Under the pieces are notes generated by a model that made no database searches, was not told where the DNA came from, and worked only from the letters and a program-made list of their open reading frames with translations. Below, piece after piece: positions 1 through 8,691 of a stretch of DNA of 64,000 nt (position 1 is the first letter of the stretch; each line of letters begins with the position of its first letter). The position numbers were made by a program, and so were the translations under genes. Source of the stretch: Shewanella oneidensis MR-1 (GTDB taxonomy: Bacteria > Pseudomonadota > Gammaproteobacteria > Enterobacterales > Shewanellaceae); NCBI RefSeq assembly GCF_000146165.2, contig NC_004347.2:806001-870000 (forward strand), written 5' to 3'.

Positions 1-30
1 CCCTTCGGGCAGCATTTGGCTGGCTTTTCT

Positions 31-133
31 GCCGCGTTATCGTCCGTTTATGTAGAATAACTACACAGCACGGACTTTGCCTTGCATAAAAGCCAGCCAA
101 ATTGCTGCAAAAATAACCCTGAAACGTCAACAC
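31..133. repeat. dispersed intergenic repeat, copy A
   Basis: This stretch resembles 35670-35771. Both open with a GC-rich lead into TATCGTCCGTTTAT and close with TGAAACGTCAACAC, about 102 bp apart, with patchy similarity between. Copy A also carries a perfect 15-bp inverted repeat, 15-29 against 88-102, so it can fold as a long-loop hairpin. It looks like a degenerate Shewanella intergenic repeat. Function is unknown. Confidence 0.55.
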
Positions 134-369
134 GCCCTAGGCTGATCACCCTCTTAAAAATCTGCATTAGCCTAGGCCTGTGCCTGATTGCGCTAGGTAT
201 TTATCTGCATAATTTTAATCAAACCGTCGAAGCTATGGGCGTTAAGGGCATTATTATCAGCGCCTTATGTGTGGCCTTTGGCATGGCGTTATCCCTGCCA
301 ACTAAGATGTATTTAACCTTTTTACTGGTTAAGCGCGAGGCGGATAAGCGAGGCAAGGCTGAGCATTAA
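82..369 (+). CDS. small two-TM membrane protein (hypothetical)
   Basis: This is a 95-codon ORF that would begin at TTG. I do not recognise the family. Residues about 22-45 and 54-76 are hydrophobic and look like two transmembrane helices, and the C-terminus is highly charged (KREADKRGKAEH). The start lies inside the dispersed repeat at 31-133 and no clear Shine-Dalgarno sequence precedes it, so the first 18 or so residues (many Asn, Cys, Ser) may not be translated. The hydrophobic part reads like a real inner-membrane protein. It stands alone, and the window starts just upstream. Confidence 0.4.
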   Translation: MHKSQPNCCKNNPETSTRPRLITLLKICISLGLCLIALGIYLHNFNQTVEAMGVKGIIISALCVAFGMALSLPTKMYLTFLLVKREADKRGKAEH

Positions 370-584
370 CCCTCGGCTAAACCACAGTGAATGCCGCAAT
401 AAATCCTACTTTTTGCTTGCTGCTCACGGCATAAAATCCCGCTGGCGTTTTTTTAACATAATTAATCCAAGACTAACGGGCGAAAAACACCGATAATTCC
501 CCCCAGACGATAGCGCCCAAGGGCAATGCTGTGCGGTAACGGATGCGATTACTGCGTTTGAGCATATTGAGTGGAAAAATTCTA

Positions 585-2783
585 ATGGAAATCAAAGTTA
601 ATTTTCTCGACAACCTAAGACTCGAAGCCAAGTTTGATGATTTTACGGTAACGGCCGATCAGCCAATCCGTTATAAGGGCGACGGCTCGGCGCCGAGTCC
701 CTTCGATTATTTCTTAGCTTCTTCGGCGCTGTGTGCGGCCTATTTTGTGAAGGTGTATTGTAAATCCCGCGATATTCCGACGGACAATATCCGCCTGTCG
801 CAAAACAATATTGTCGATCCTGAAGATCGCTATAACCAGATTTTCCAGATTAATGTCGAATTGCCGGACGATATTTCGGATAAAGATCGCGAAGGTATTT
901 TGCGTTCCATCGACCGTTGCACCGTAAAAAAAGTGGTGCAAACTGGCCCCGAATTTAGAATCGAGACCGTTGAAAACCTCGATGCCGATGCGAACGCCAT
1001 GCTTATGGGTCATGCCGCGGGTGAAAGCAGCACCTATATCTTGGGTAAAGATTTACCACTGGAGCAAACCATTGCCAATATGACGGCAATGCTCGCCGAT
1101 TTGGGGATGAAGATTGAGATCTCCTCATGGCGCAACATTGTGCCCAATGTCTGGTCATTGCATATCCGTGATGCCGCATCGCCCATGTGTTTTACCAATG
1201 GTAAAGGCGCGACCAAAGAGAGCGCGCTGTGCTCGGCCCTCGGTGAGTTTATCGAGCGGCTAAACAATAACTTCTTCTATAACGATCAGTTCTTTGGTGT
1301 TGAGATCGCCAATAGCGAGTTTGTACATTACCCCAACGAAAAATGGTTTGCCTTAGAAAAGGATGATTCGCTGCCAGTGGGATTGTTAGATGATTATTGC
1401 CTCGAGATTTACAATCCCGACGAGGAGCTGTGCGGCTCGCACTTAATCGACACCAACTCGGGGAATCGTGAGCGCGGTATTTGCGCGATTCCTTATACCC
1501 GCAAATCCGATGGCGAGACAGTGTACTTTCCATCAAACCTGATTGAAAACTTGTTCTTAAGCAATGGTATGAGCGCGGGCAACAACCTCAAAGAAGCCGA
1601 GGTGCAGTGTTTATCTGAGATCTTCGAGCGGGCAGTGAAGCGCCAAATTATCGAGCAAGAAATCGTTCTGCCGGATGTGCCTATGTCGGTATTGGAAAAA
1701 TACCCAAGCATTCTTGCGGGCATTAAAGGCTTAGAAGAGCAAGACTTCCCCGTGGTGGTGAAAGATGCCTCATTAGGTGGTCAATTCCCAGTGATGTGCG
1801 TGACGCTGATGAACCCGAAAACCGGCGGGGTATTTGCCTCCTTCGGCGCTCACCCAAGTTTTGAGGTGGCATTAGAGCGCAGCCTGACCGAACTACTCCA
1901 AGGTCGCAGCTTCGAAGGCCTAAACGATGTGCCAAAACCGACCTTTAACAGCATGGCGGTGAGCGAGCCTGAAAACTTTGTCGAGCACTTTATCGACTCA
2001 ACGGGCGTGATCTCCTGGCGCTTCTTTAGCAGCAAGCATGACTATGAGTTCTGTGAATGGGATTTCTCCGGCACTAACGAAGAAGAAGCGGATCGCCTAT
2101 TCGGCATTTTAGAAGATCTCGGTAAAGAGGTGTATGTCGCCGAATTGACCCAGTTAGGTGCATCGGCTTGCCGGATTTTAGTGCCTGATTACTCTGAAGT
2201 TTATCCAGTAGAAGACTTAATTTGGGATAATACCAACAAGGCACTGGATTACCGTGAAGATATTCTCAATCTGCATTCCTTAAGCACTAAGCAATTGGTT
2301 AATCTCGTGAATCGCTTAGAGGAAAGTCAGCTCGATAATTACACCGACATTCGTACCCTGATTGGCATCGTATTTGATGAAAATACCGTATGGGGCAAGT
2401 TAACCATTATCGAACTTAAGATTTTGATTTATCTTGCACTTGGTGAACATGAAGAAGCGCTAGAACTGGTCGGTGAATTCCTGCAATTTAACGACAATAC
2501 CGTGAAGCGCAATCTGTTTTACCAAGCAATGAGCGCGGTACTTGAAGTGACGCTGGATGAAGATCTAGCTCTCGAAGACTTTAGCCATAACTTTACTCGT
2601 ATGTTTGGTGAGGAAGTGATGGCGCAAGTGGTTGGCAGCGTCACAGGTAAAGTACGCTTTAGCGGCCTAACCAAGACCAGCATGCAACTCGAAGGGATTG
2701 AACCGCACTTAAGACTTATCGAAAGCTATAAGAAGCTGCATTCCGCCCGCAAGGCCAACGCGGTTAAGTGCATTACTTTCTAA
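585..2783 (+). CDS. ycaO: OsmC domain / YcaO domain fusion protein
   Basis: The protein has 732 aa from ATG 585; the reading frame is open 14 codons further upstream, but the OsmC fold begins at MEIKVNFLDN. Residues about 1-140 are an OsmC/Ohr-like domain (SPFDYFLASSALCAAYFVKVYC). Residues about 150-570 are a YcaO ATP-binding domain (GKGATKESALCSALGEFIERL; then EAEVQCLSEIFERAVKR), and the rest matches the helical C-terminal YcaO extension. E. coli YcaO (about 586 aa) lacks the OsmC part and is linked to RimO-dependent beta-methylthiolation of ribosomal protein S12. YcaO enzymes use ATP to activate amide backbones. The gene is monocistronic and ends at a strong terminator. There is no peptide-substrate gene nearby, so a RiPP role is unlikely. 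Confidence 0.85.
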   Translation: MEIKVNFLDNLRLEAKFDDFTVTADQPIRYKGDGSAPSPFDYFLASSALCAAYFVKVYCKSRDIPTDNIRLSQNNIVDPEDRYNQIFQINVELPDDISDKDREGILRSIDRCTVKKVVQTGPEFRIETVENLDADANAMLMGHAAGESSTYILGKDLPLEQTIANMTAMLADLGMKIEISSWRNIVPNVWSLHIRDAASPMCFTNGKGATKESALCSALGEFIERLNNNFFYNDQFFGVEIANSEFVHYPNEKWFALEKDDSLPVGLLDDYCLEIYNPDEELCGSHLIDTNSGNRERGICAIPYTRKSDGETVYFPSNLIENLFLSNGMSAGNNLKEAEVQCLSEIFERAVKRQIIEQEIVLPDVPMSVLEKYPSILAGIKGLEEQDFPVVVKDASLGGQFPVMCVTLMNPKTGGVFASFGAHPSFEVALERSLTELLQGRSFEGLNDVPKPTFNSMAVSEPENFVEHFIDSTGVISWRFFSSKHDYEFCEWDFSGTNEEEADRLFGILEDLGKEVYVAELTQLGASACRILVPDYSEVYPVEDLIWDNTNKALDYREDILNLHSLSTKQLVNLVNRLEESQLDNYTDIRTLIGIVFDENTVWGKLTIIELKILIYLALGEHEEALELVGEFLQFNDNTVKRNLFYQAMSAVLEVTLDEDLALEDFSHNFTRMFGEEVMAQVVGSVTGKVRFSGLTKTSMQLEGIEPHLRLIESYKKLHSARKANAVKCITF

Positions 2784-2800
2784 TTTATTGATATATAATT

Positions 2801-2828
2801 AAAAAGCGAACATTTGTTCGCTTTTTTT
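2801..2828 (+). terminator. rho-independent terminator after ycaO
   Basis: A perfect stem (AAAGCGAACA...TGTTCGCTTT) is followed by a T run, 17 bp after the ycaO stop. It faces the end of the convergent GGDEF gene and may serve both. Confidence 0.85.
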
Positions 2829-2859
2829 ATGCTCAATATACCTTGATATAATCTGCCGC

Positions 2860-3768
2860 TTACGCCGTATTGGCTATTACGCGATTCTTACCATCCCGCT
2901 TGGCTTGATATAGCGCGGCATCGGCGCGTTTTAAGGTGTCTTCGTAGGATTTATCGTTTGCCTGAATGGTGGCGACACCAATGCTGACGGTGGCATAGAG
3001 TCCTTTTACGGCATGTTTTTGTAATTCTTTGAAGCAACAATCACAGAGAAATTCTGCAAACACAATGGCTTGAGTATATTCAACACCGGGCAAGGCAATC
3101 ACAAATTCATCGCCACCAAAACGATAGGCGCTGTCGGTTTTTCTAAATTGTTGTTTGCAGGTGTTGGCGACCGTCATGATGATATTGTCACCCGCATGGT
3201 GGCCAAGCTGATCGTTGATCAATTTTAGATGATCCAGATCCAGCATTAATATGGAAGCCGGAATATGGTGACGGCAATAGGTATCGAAGAGGTAGTTTAA
3301 GTCGCGTTCAAGTCTGTGGCGATTATACAGTCCGGTAAGCTGATCGGTATCGCTTAATTGTCGCAGTTGCACCTCAAGGTCATGTCTTTTGGAGATATTA
3401 CTGGCAACCCAAAGTACTACGGGTTCGTTATCGACAAGAAAATCCAATGCCTGAATACGCCCCTCAAACCAAATAGGTTCGGTGGGACCTTGATCGGGTA
3501 AGCCTTTAACATCCTTATTACTGAGTTCATATTCTTCGATCAGTAAATTACGGCTATTTAATGCTTTTTCAATAATGCTAAGGAAGTAGGCTGCCTTATT
3601 TTCACTTAATACATCGCTAATGTATAGGCCGACTAATCCGCTGCCATCGTGGTAATAACGATCATCTTTACCGCCAAAAACGGCAACATAGCGTCCACTT
3701 TGGGTGATCACAAAAGCAGGATCCGGCAAGGAGTGAAGTACTAACGCCATTTGTGCAATATTGATCAT
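2860..3768 (-). CDS. PAS-GGDEF diguanylate cyclase
   Basis: The 302-aa protein starts at ATG 3768, chosen over a TTG one codon upstream because GGGAAG sits about 8 nt before it. Residues about 10-130 form a PAS-like sensor fold (LPDPAFVITQSGRYVAVFGG). Residues about 140-300 are a GGDEF domain with DTDQLTGLYNRH and an intact RFGGDEFVIALPG active site. An RKTD inhibitory I-site lies exactly five residues before GGDEF, so synthesis of c-di-GMP from two GTP with product inhibition is expected. There is no transmembrane segment or signal peptide, so it should be cytosolic. It is a single gene convergent with ycaO; what the PAS domain senses cannot be read from sequence. Confidence 0.88.
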   Translation of the reverse strand: MINIAQMALVLHSLPDPAFVITQSGRYVAVFGGKDDRYYHDGSGLVGLYISDVLSENKAAYFLSIIEKALNSRNLLIEEYELSNKDVKGLPDQGPTEPIWFEGRIQALDFLVDNEPVVLWVASNISKRHDLEVQLRQLSDTDQLTGLYNRHRLERDLNYLFDTYCRHHIPASILMLDLDHLKLINDQLGHHAGDNIIMTVANTCKQQFRKTDSAYRFGGDEFVIALPGVEYTQAIVFAEFLCDCCFKELQKHAVKGLYATVSIGVATIQANDKSYEDTLKRADAALYQAKRDGKNRVIANTA

Positions 3769-4025
3769 CAAACTAACTTCCCGTAGTTGAGGGTTTTTAG
3801 CGGCAGTGTTGGCTTCCCTTTCCCAATATTGCTGTGACTAATTATGCGAGTGTTATCTGGGCAACGGATGCGGATACTGCGGGGCGACAGAGTAAGTGTA
3901 TCTGATGTTTGCTAAAAATGGCTTAAATGCGAAGGAGTTTTTCCTATTGAATATCGCCCTCTTGCTGAGGGATGCGGCCTTATCTAAATCGATTTGCTGC
4001 TTCCTACGGTGTTATAATCCTAGGG

Positions 4026-4487
4026 TTAGCTCGAGTGACAGAGTTGATTTCTAAGTTCTTGCTCATCGGTAAAGCCTCGATATCCCTTGATTAATTCTCC
4101 TTTGGGATTTAACAGCAGTAAGATTGGCGTCGCGGGAATGCCACCCATCTCCTTTAGTAAAGCAGGCGGAACGCGGTAGGCCTCAAAGGGAAAATTAAGC
4201 CTAAACAGGGCGCGTTTTAAGGCCAAATTATCCCCATTGACCCCCAGCGCCACGGGCTGAATCGCTTGATTGCAGCTTTTATGCAGTTGCTTGAGTACGT
4301 TTGCCTGCTTAATACACCAAGGACATTCAGGTTCAAAGAACATCAACGCTGTGGATTGTCCTTCTAGATGCGACAGATCTGTGAGCGTTTGGCTTCTCAG
4401 TGCTTGAAACTGATAATCGCGGGTGAGCTGCGCCGCCGATAACGGCAGGGCGCAGCACAACAGCAGTAGAAGAATGAGGCGTTGCAT
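4026..4487 (-). CDS. periplasmic thioredoxin-like (TlpA/DsbE-type) protein
   Basis: The 153-aa protein has a cleavable signal peptide (MQRLILLLLLCCALPLSAAQ) and a thioredoxin fold. Its active site is FFEPECPWCIK (C55, C58), and the cis-Pro loop is GGIPATPILLLLNPKG. This is the TlpA/ResA/DsbE class of periplasmic thiol oxidoreductase. Its ATG overlaps the stop of the upstream TonB receptor by one base (TAATG), a classic translational-coupling arrangement. It is therefore likely to act on, or with, the receptor or its ligand. The receptor plug carries its own CxxC, a plausible redox substrate. Redox partner and direction (oxidant or reductant) are not visible. Confidence 0.85.
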   Translation of the reverse strand: MQRLILLLLLCCALPLSAAQLTRDYQFQALRSQTLTDLSHLEGQSTALMFFEPECPWCIKQANVLKQLHKSCNQAIQPVALGVNGDNLALKRALFRLNFPFEAYRVPPALLKEMGGIPATPILLLLNPKGELIKGYRGFTDEQELRNQLCHSS

Positions 4488-6655
4488 TAGAAGCTAAACT
4501 TGATGCCAGCGTAGATTTCTCGGCCACGCAGTGGGCCATAGATATAGCCGACGTCGAAGGCACCATCCGCATCAAAAAATAGCGGTGTTTCTTCATCCCC
4601 TGCTTGGGTGTAGTCAAACAGATTGCTGACACCTGAGTAGACTGAGAGGGTATCGTTGACTTGATAGCTGACCTTAAGATCGACAGTGACATAAGCGGGT
4701 GCGTCGGTGGTCTTTTTCGAGCTTGGGTCCACTTGGCCATTGGCGTCTAAACGGTTATAGCCTTCGTAGCCAAATTCAGCGAGATCGCGGCTACCGATCC
4801 ACACGAGGTTGGCAAAAATTTCCCAGTCATTCACATCCCAATCCATGCTGAGTGTGACGCGTTTTTCAACTGGCGCAATGGCATAGGAGGATTTGAATAC
4901 CGAGTCATAATCGAAATGCTCAGCAGTAAGGCTTAGGCTCATATCATCGGTTAAGCGATAACCAACGGCGATATCGCTAGTGATAACCCGCGCTTTTTCA
5001 TCCAGTTGAGTCAGTAATGGAATTCCATGATCATTGGTGGTTAATGCCGCTAAATGTTCGACTTCGGTCCATGCGATCGAGGCGGTCGAGGTGAGGCGCT
5101 CACCTTCGTAACTGAGGGCATAGTTGGCGGAATTGGAGCGTTCTAACTCGTCGATATCAATATCAAAGCCGAGTGAGCCGTCCAAAATGCCGTGGTCGGT
5201 TTCAAAGAAGGATAAGGGTGCACGGTAGCCGCGGCCTGCGGATAGGCGCGAGGTCCACTCGTCATTATGGCGTAAGCGAATATCCACCCTTGGGGATAGG
5301 ATCGATTCATCTAACTCTGTGCCGGGTTTATTGGGATCGGTAAAATCGGCCGTAATGGTATCGTAACGCAGCGCCATAGCGACTTCTAAAGACTCTGTCG
5401 CCTGCCAGGTATCCTGCAGATAAATGCCTTTAACATCATAGTCAAAGGAGTCGGAAACATAATCTGGGTTGGCACTGCCAGAGCGGGAATGGGAACGCAT
5501 TTCTTCGGTGCGTAAGTCGGCGCCGAAGGTGAGTAATTGACTCTCGCTTAGTAAATAGTTGAAGCGAGCATCAAAGAACCACATTTTGTCATCGGCGCTG
5601 TAATCGAAGCCTTCATAAAATGAATCTTGTTTATGGTCAGCGTAGCTGGCAGCAAGATGCATGTTCCAATCGTCACTAAATTCCCTGAGCCAGGTTAATG
5701 AGGCTTCATTGCGCTCGGTTTTAATCCATTCCGTGGTTTCCCAAGCTTTGCCGGTATAACGTTTACGCACATCACCATCTTCAAAGAGATTTTGTGCCTT
5801 ACTCGGCTGGCCATCATAACCTGATAACACGTTACCTATGCTGGAGGCAGTGCCATCAGCAAAGGTGCTGCCTAACATAGGGCCACCAAAAATTTCTGAT
5901 TGGATATTGGCAACGCGTAGCACAAGGTTATCGGCATCGGTCAAATCGTGGGAAACTCGGCCAGTCAAGCTGCGGTTTTCCTGCATTGGCGCTTCATTGA
6001 CTTGGTTATTGTCCGCATCGACTTGATCTCTATCATCATATTGAGCGACAAGCGTGGCGCGGGTGCGGCCATCTTCGGTGACCCCTTTACCGAGGAAACC
6101 CAGTTTACGGTAGCCATTTTCACCGGCGGATATATCCAGTTCAGCGCCGTTTTCCGTAGGTTCATAACTGACGATATTAATGGTGCCACCAATCGCTTCG
6201 GGGGCGATTAAGGAGGCGCCAGCCCCACGGGCGACTTCAATCCGCTCAACCCCAGTTGTTGGAATCGCATCGACCGCATAGTAGCCAGAGATCATGGTAT
6301 GTACGGGCAAACCATCCACCAGAATTGTGGTTTGCTCGCCTTTCATGCCGTTGAGCATAATGCGTTTAACACCACACATTGAGCATTCGTTGGAGACTTT
6401 GACACCGGGTGAATTTTCAATCGCTTCAGAGAGATTTACGGCATTTTTGTTTTCAATAATGCTGGCGTCGATAACTTCGGTCTTCATGATAGTGTTAGCT
6501 AAGGTTCCCGCTTGCTCTAACCTTTGTCTTACACCAACAACGCTCATGCGTTCGATTTTTTCCAACTCAGGTTTAGTGACTTCTTCTGCGTTGGCCAACT
6601 GGGGATGGAGCACTGCGGCTAAAAGGATGGCAAGGTAAGTGGGCTTCACTCTCAT
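4487..6655 (-). CDS. TonB-dependent outer-membrane receptor with CxxC plug
   Basis: The 722-aa protein has a signal peptide ending ANA-EE. The TonB-box region is followed by a plug domain (residues about 50-165: NAVNLSEAIENSPGVKV, then ILVDGLPVH and APEAIGGTINIV) and a 22-strand-type barrel ending in Phe (GIKFSF). The plug contains the unusual stretch ECSMCGVKRIML (C91, C94, with M93, M100 and M104), a possible metal or thiol-redox site; most siderophore receptors lack a cysteine pair here. A Fur-box-like site lies about 40 bp upstream, and the next gene is a coupled CPWC thioredoxin. Substrate unknown: a ferric or copper chelate, or a thiol-containing ligand, are candidates. Annotation as a generic TonB receptor is safe. 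Confidence 0.88.
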   Translation of the reverse strand: MRVKPTYLAILLAAVLHPQLANAEEVTKPELEKIERMSVVGVRQRLEQAGTLANTIMKTEVIDASIIENKNAVNLSEAIENSPGVKVSNECSMCGVKRIMLNGMKGEQTTILVDGLPVHTMISGYYAVDAIPTTGVERIEVARGAGASLIAPEAIGGTINIVSYEPTENGAELDISAGENGYRKLGFLGKGVTEDGRTRATLVAQYDDRDQVDADNNQVNEAPMQENRSLTGRVSHDLTDADNLVLRVANIQSEIFGGPMLGSTFADGTASSIGNVLSGYDGQPSKAQNLFEDGDVRKRYTGKAWETTEWIKTERNEASLTWLREFSDDWNMHLAASYADHKQDSFYEGFDYSADDKMWFFDARFNYLLSESQLLTFGADLRTEEMRSHSRSGSANPDYVSDSFDYDVKGIYLQDTWQATESLEVAMALRYDTITADFTDPNKPGTELDESILSPRVDIRLRHNDEWTSRLSAGRGYRAPLSFFETDHGILDGSLGFDIDIDELERSNSANYALSYEGERLTSTASIAWTEVEHLAALTTNDHGIPLLTQLDEKARVITSDIAVGYRLTDDMSLSLTAEHFDYDSVFKSSYAIAPVEKRVTLSMDWDVNDWEIFANLVWIGSRDLAEFGYEGYNRLDANGQVDPSSKKTTDAPAYVTVDLKVSYQVNDTLSVYSGVSNLFDYTQAGDEETPLFFDADGAFDVGYIYGPLRGREIYAGIKFSF

Positions 6656-6693
6656 TTCTCCGTAAAATAATTTGTGGCAGGATTATATGTAAA

Positions 6694-6708
6694 TGAGAAT
6701 TGTTATTA
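6694..6708. promoter_or_regulatory. candidate Fur box
   Basis: TGAGAATTGTTATTA matches the 7-1-7 Fur consensus TGATAATNATTATCA at 11 of the 14 specified positions by eye. It lies between the divergent TonB receptor (start 6655) and the DUF985 gene (start 6799), so it may make one or both iron-responsive. It is an inference from sequence only. Confidence 0.55.
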
Positions 6709-6798
6709 TTTGATTTTAGTCATGGTTCTAACATCTTTTTAAAAAATGTATTAACCCTCGTTGAAAGCGATAAGCATGTATTAAATGGAGTCGTAAAA

Positions 6799-7281
6799 AT
6801 GCAAAATGCGGATGATTTTATTAAGTTTTTAGAACTGGAACAGCATGTGGAAGGAGGATTTTACCGATCCTCCTACCGCTCGGAAACCGCCTTTGACCCC
6901 AGTCGACAGCTATGGAGCAGCATTTATTTCTTACTGCGAACAGGCGAAGTGTCGCATTTTCATCGGCTCACGGCGGATGAGATGTGGTATTTCCACGCAG
7001 GTCAATCACTGACGATTTACATGATTTCCCCCGAGGGCGAGCTAACAACGGCGCAATTAGGATTGGATTTAGCTGCGGGTGAAAGGCCACAGTTTTTGGT
7101 GCCTAAGGGCTGCATTTTTGGTTCGGCGATGAATCAAGATGGATTCTCGCTGGTGGGCTGTATGGTATCACCCGGTTTTACCTTCGATGACTTTGAGTTG
7201 TTTAGCCAAGAAGCCCTATTGGCCATGTATCCGCAGCATAAAGCAGTGGTTCAAAAATTGAGTCGGCCAGAAGTTAACTAA
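6799..7281 (+). CDS. DUF985 cupin-fold protein
   Basis: The 160-aa protein starts at ATG 6799, chosen because GGAG lies 8 nt upstream and the family begins near here; the open frame extends 33 codons upstream through the Fur-box region. The sequence (EGGFYRSSYRS, SSIYFLLRTGEVSHFHRLTADEMWYFHAG, FLVPKGCIFGS) is characteristic of the DUF985/cupin_5 family, a single-domain beta-barrel with conserved His and Glu able to bind a metal or a sugar-like ligand. The biochemical role is not established. It is divergent from the TonB receptor and may share its iron control. Length is normal for the family. Confidence 0.82.
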   Translation: MQNADDFIKFLELEQHVEGGFYRSSYRSETAFDPSRQLWSSIYFLLRTGEVSHFHRLTADEMWYFHAGQSLTIYMISPEGELTTAQLGLDLAAGERPQFLVPKGCIFGSAMNQDGFSLVGCMVSPGFTFDDFELFSQEALLAMYPQHKAVVQKLSRPEVN

Positions 7282-7293
7282 TCACCAAGTGAG

Positions 7294-7331
7294 GTGATTC
7301 AACGCTATGTGATTCAACGCTATGTGATTCA
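7294..7331. repeat. 2.5 copies of a 15-bp direct repeat
   Basis: GTGATTCAACGCTAT occurs at 7294-7308 and 7309-7323, followed by a partial copy (GTGATTCA). It lies just after the DUF985 stop, beside a small hairpin (AATCACC...GGTGATT, 7280-7299). Confidence 0.75.
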
Positions 7332-7383
7332 GAGCTTTGCCCTTATTGGGTTCTGGCTGTTATTTCTACATTGGGTGAATGAA

Positions 7384-7416
7384 ATCAGCCACATGCTTTA
7401 GGATAAGAGCATGCGG
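7384..7416. terminator. hairpin between convergent genes
   Basis: AGCCACATGCT and AGCATGCGGCT form an 11-bp stem with one wobble, between the convergent DUF985 and esterase genes. There is no good T run, so intrinsic termination is uncertain. Confidence 0.4.
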
Positions 7417-7427
7417 CTTAGTGAGGA

Positions 7428-8342
7428 TTAAGCGCGAATAATGTGAGTCACTTGCGCCATGGCATCCCGCGCTGATTGGCTGACGCCCGCGAGTTGAAAG
7501 AAGCCGTGGATCACCCCTAAATAGCGCCGACAATGGGCATCGACGCCCGCCGCTAACAGATGGCGAAACAGTTGCTCGCCTTCATCAAGCAGAGGATCAA
7601 ACTCGGCGGTAATAATATGGGTTTCGGGCAGGCCAGCTAAATCGTGGCTGCGTAGTGGGCTGGCTTCGACGTCAGTTCTGGGGTGCCAGTCGAGGTACAT
7701 ATCAAAGCCCGTGAGCAGCGTGTCGCGGGTGATAATGTATTTATCGCCATTGTCGATATAACTCTGGCTCTTGGCGGTCGCATCCAACATCGGGTAAATA
7801 AGCACTTGTTTTTTAGGCAACCATTCCCCCTTGGCCTTTAACCGCAGGCAAGTGACTAAGGCTAAATGGCCGCCGGCGCTGTCGCCCATCAAGGTGATAT
7901 TGGTGTTGTCTCCACCCCATTGGTGGCAATGCTGCTGCACGAGATTGGCGGCGTTGAAGGCATCATCATGGGCGGCGGGGTACACATGCTCTGGAGCGAG
8001 ACGATAGCTGACTGCGACCACTAATGCGCCGGAATCATTGGCGATTTTACGCAGTTGCTGATTATGGGTGGCGATGCCACCACTGACAAAACAGCCGCCG
8101 TGATAGTAAATTACCACGGGTAAATTGTTGTCCGCCGATGGCTTGAACAAGGTTAACTCGATTCCCTCAAGGGATACTGATTTGACCTCAAAAACGGCTT
8201 CCGGCTCGCCCGCCAATACCGTGCTTGCGATGTAACCTTGGCGGCGCTCCTCAAGGCTTTGCTCGCGTACTGAAGGGCAACCCGCAGCGATAAACTCGCT
8301 CACCAATTGTCTAATTCCATTTTCTAAATAGCGTTCGCTCAT
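7428..8342 (-). CDS. alpha/beta hydrolase, HSL-type esterase
   Basis: The 304-aa protein belongs to the hormone-sensitive-lipase (bacterial Aes/EstE) family of carboxylesterases. The oxyanion-hole motif YYHGGCFVSGG, the nucleophile elbow GDSAGG, the acid region (ITAEFDPLLDEG) and the catalytic His in VIHGFFQL are all present, so it should be active on short acyl esters. There is no signal peptide, so it is cytosolic. AGGGAAA precedes the ATG. It is a single gene, divergent from the MATE transporter across a 349-bp gap. Substrate is unknown. Confidence 0.88.
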   Translation of the reverse strand: MSERYLENGIRQLVSEFIAAGCPSVREQSLEERRQGYIASTVLAGEPEAVFEVKSVSLEGIELTLFKPSADNNLPVVIYYHGGCFVSGGIATHNQQLRKIANDSGALVVAVSYRLAPEHVYPAAHDDAFNAANLVQQHCHQWGGDNTNITLMGDSAGGHLALVTCLRLKAKGEWLPKKQVLIYPMLDATAKSQSYIDNGDKYIITRDTLLTGFDMYLDWHPRTDVEASPLRSHDLAGLPETHIITAEFDPLLDEGEQLFRHLLAAGVDAHCRRYLGVIHGFFQLAGVSQSARDAMAQVTHIIRA

Positions 8343-8691
8343 GTGCAGTTTCCCTGAGTGTATTGGGCGAGCTGTTATCGCCCCTTGTGGTGGGCAAAGT
8401 GTATCGACTCAATCTCGAAAAGGGTAGTGTGTATTGGGTGATTTGCTATTAACTCCATCTATTTCAGTTAATTAGATTTTTTTGTTGAGTTGTCGCAGGT
8501 ATATTGCGACTCCCTATGAATTGAGCATTGGCCAATGAATACGGTTGCAGAGTATGGCTTTAGCGTTGATGATGGATTGAGCACAGGCTAAAAATGTCAG
8601 AAAATTACACCTCGCCATACTCAAGATAACATCTTCATCAGTCTGGCGTGTTATTGCACTCTAAATTGTCTTCCAGCGGTAAGGATTGGAC
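8343..8691. other. divergent intergenic region, esterase / MATE
   Basis: This 349-bp gap should hold the promoters of two divergent genes. I see GTGTATTGGG repeated about 70 bp apart (8356 and 8428 regions) and AT-rich DNA, but no operator I can name. Confidence 0.4.
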
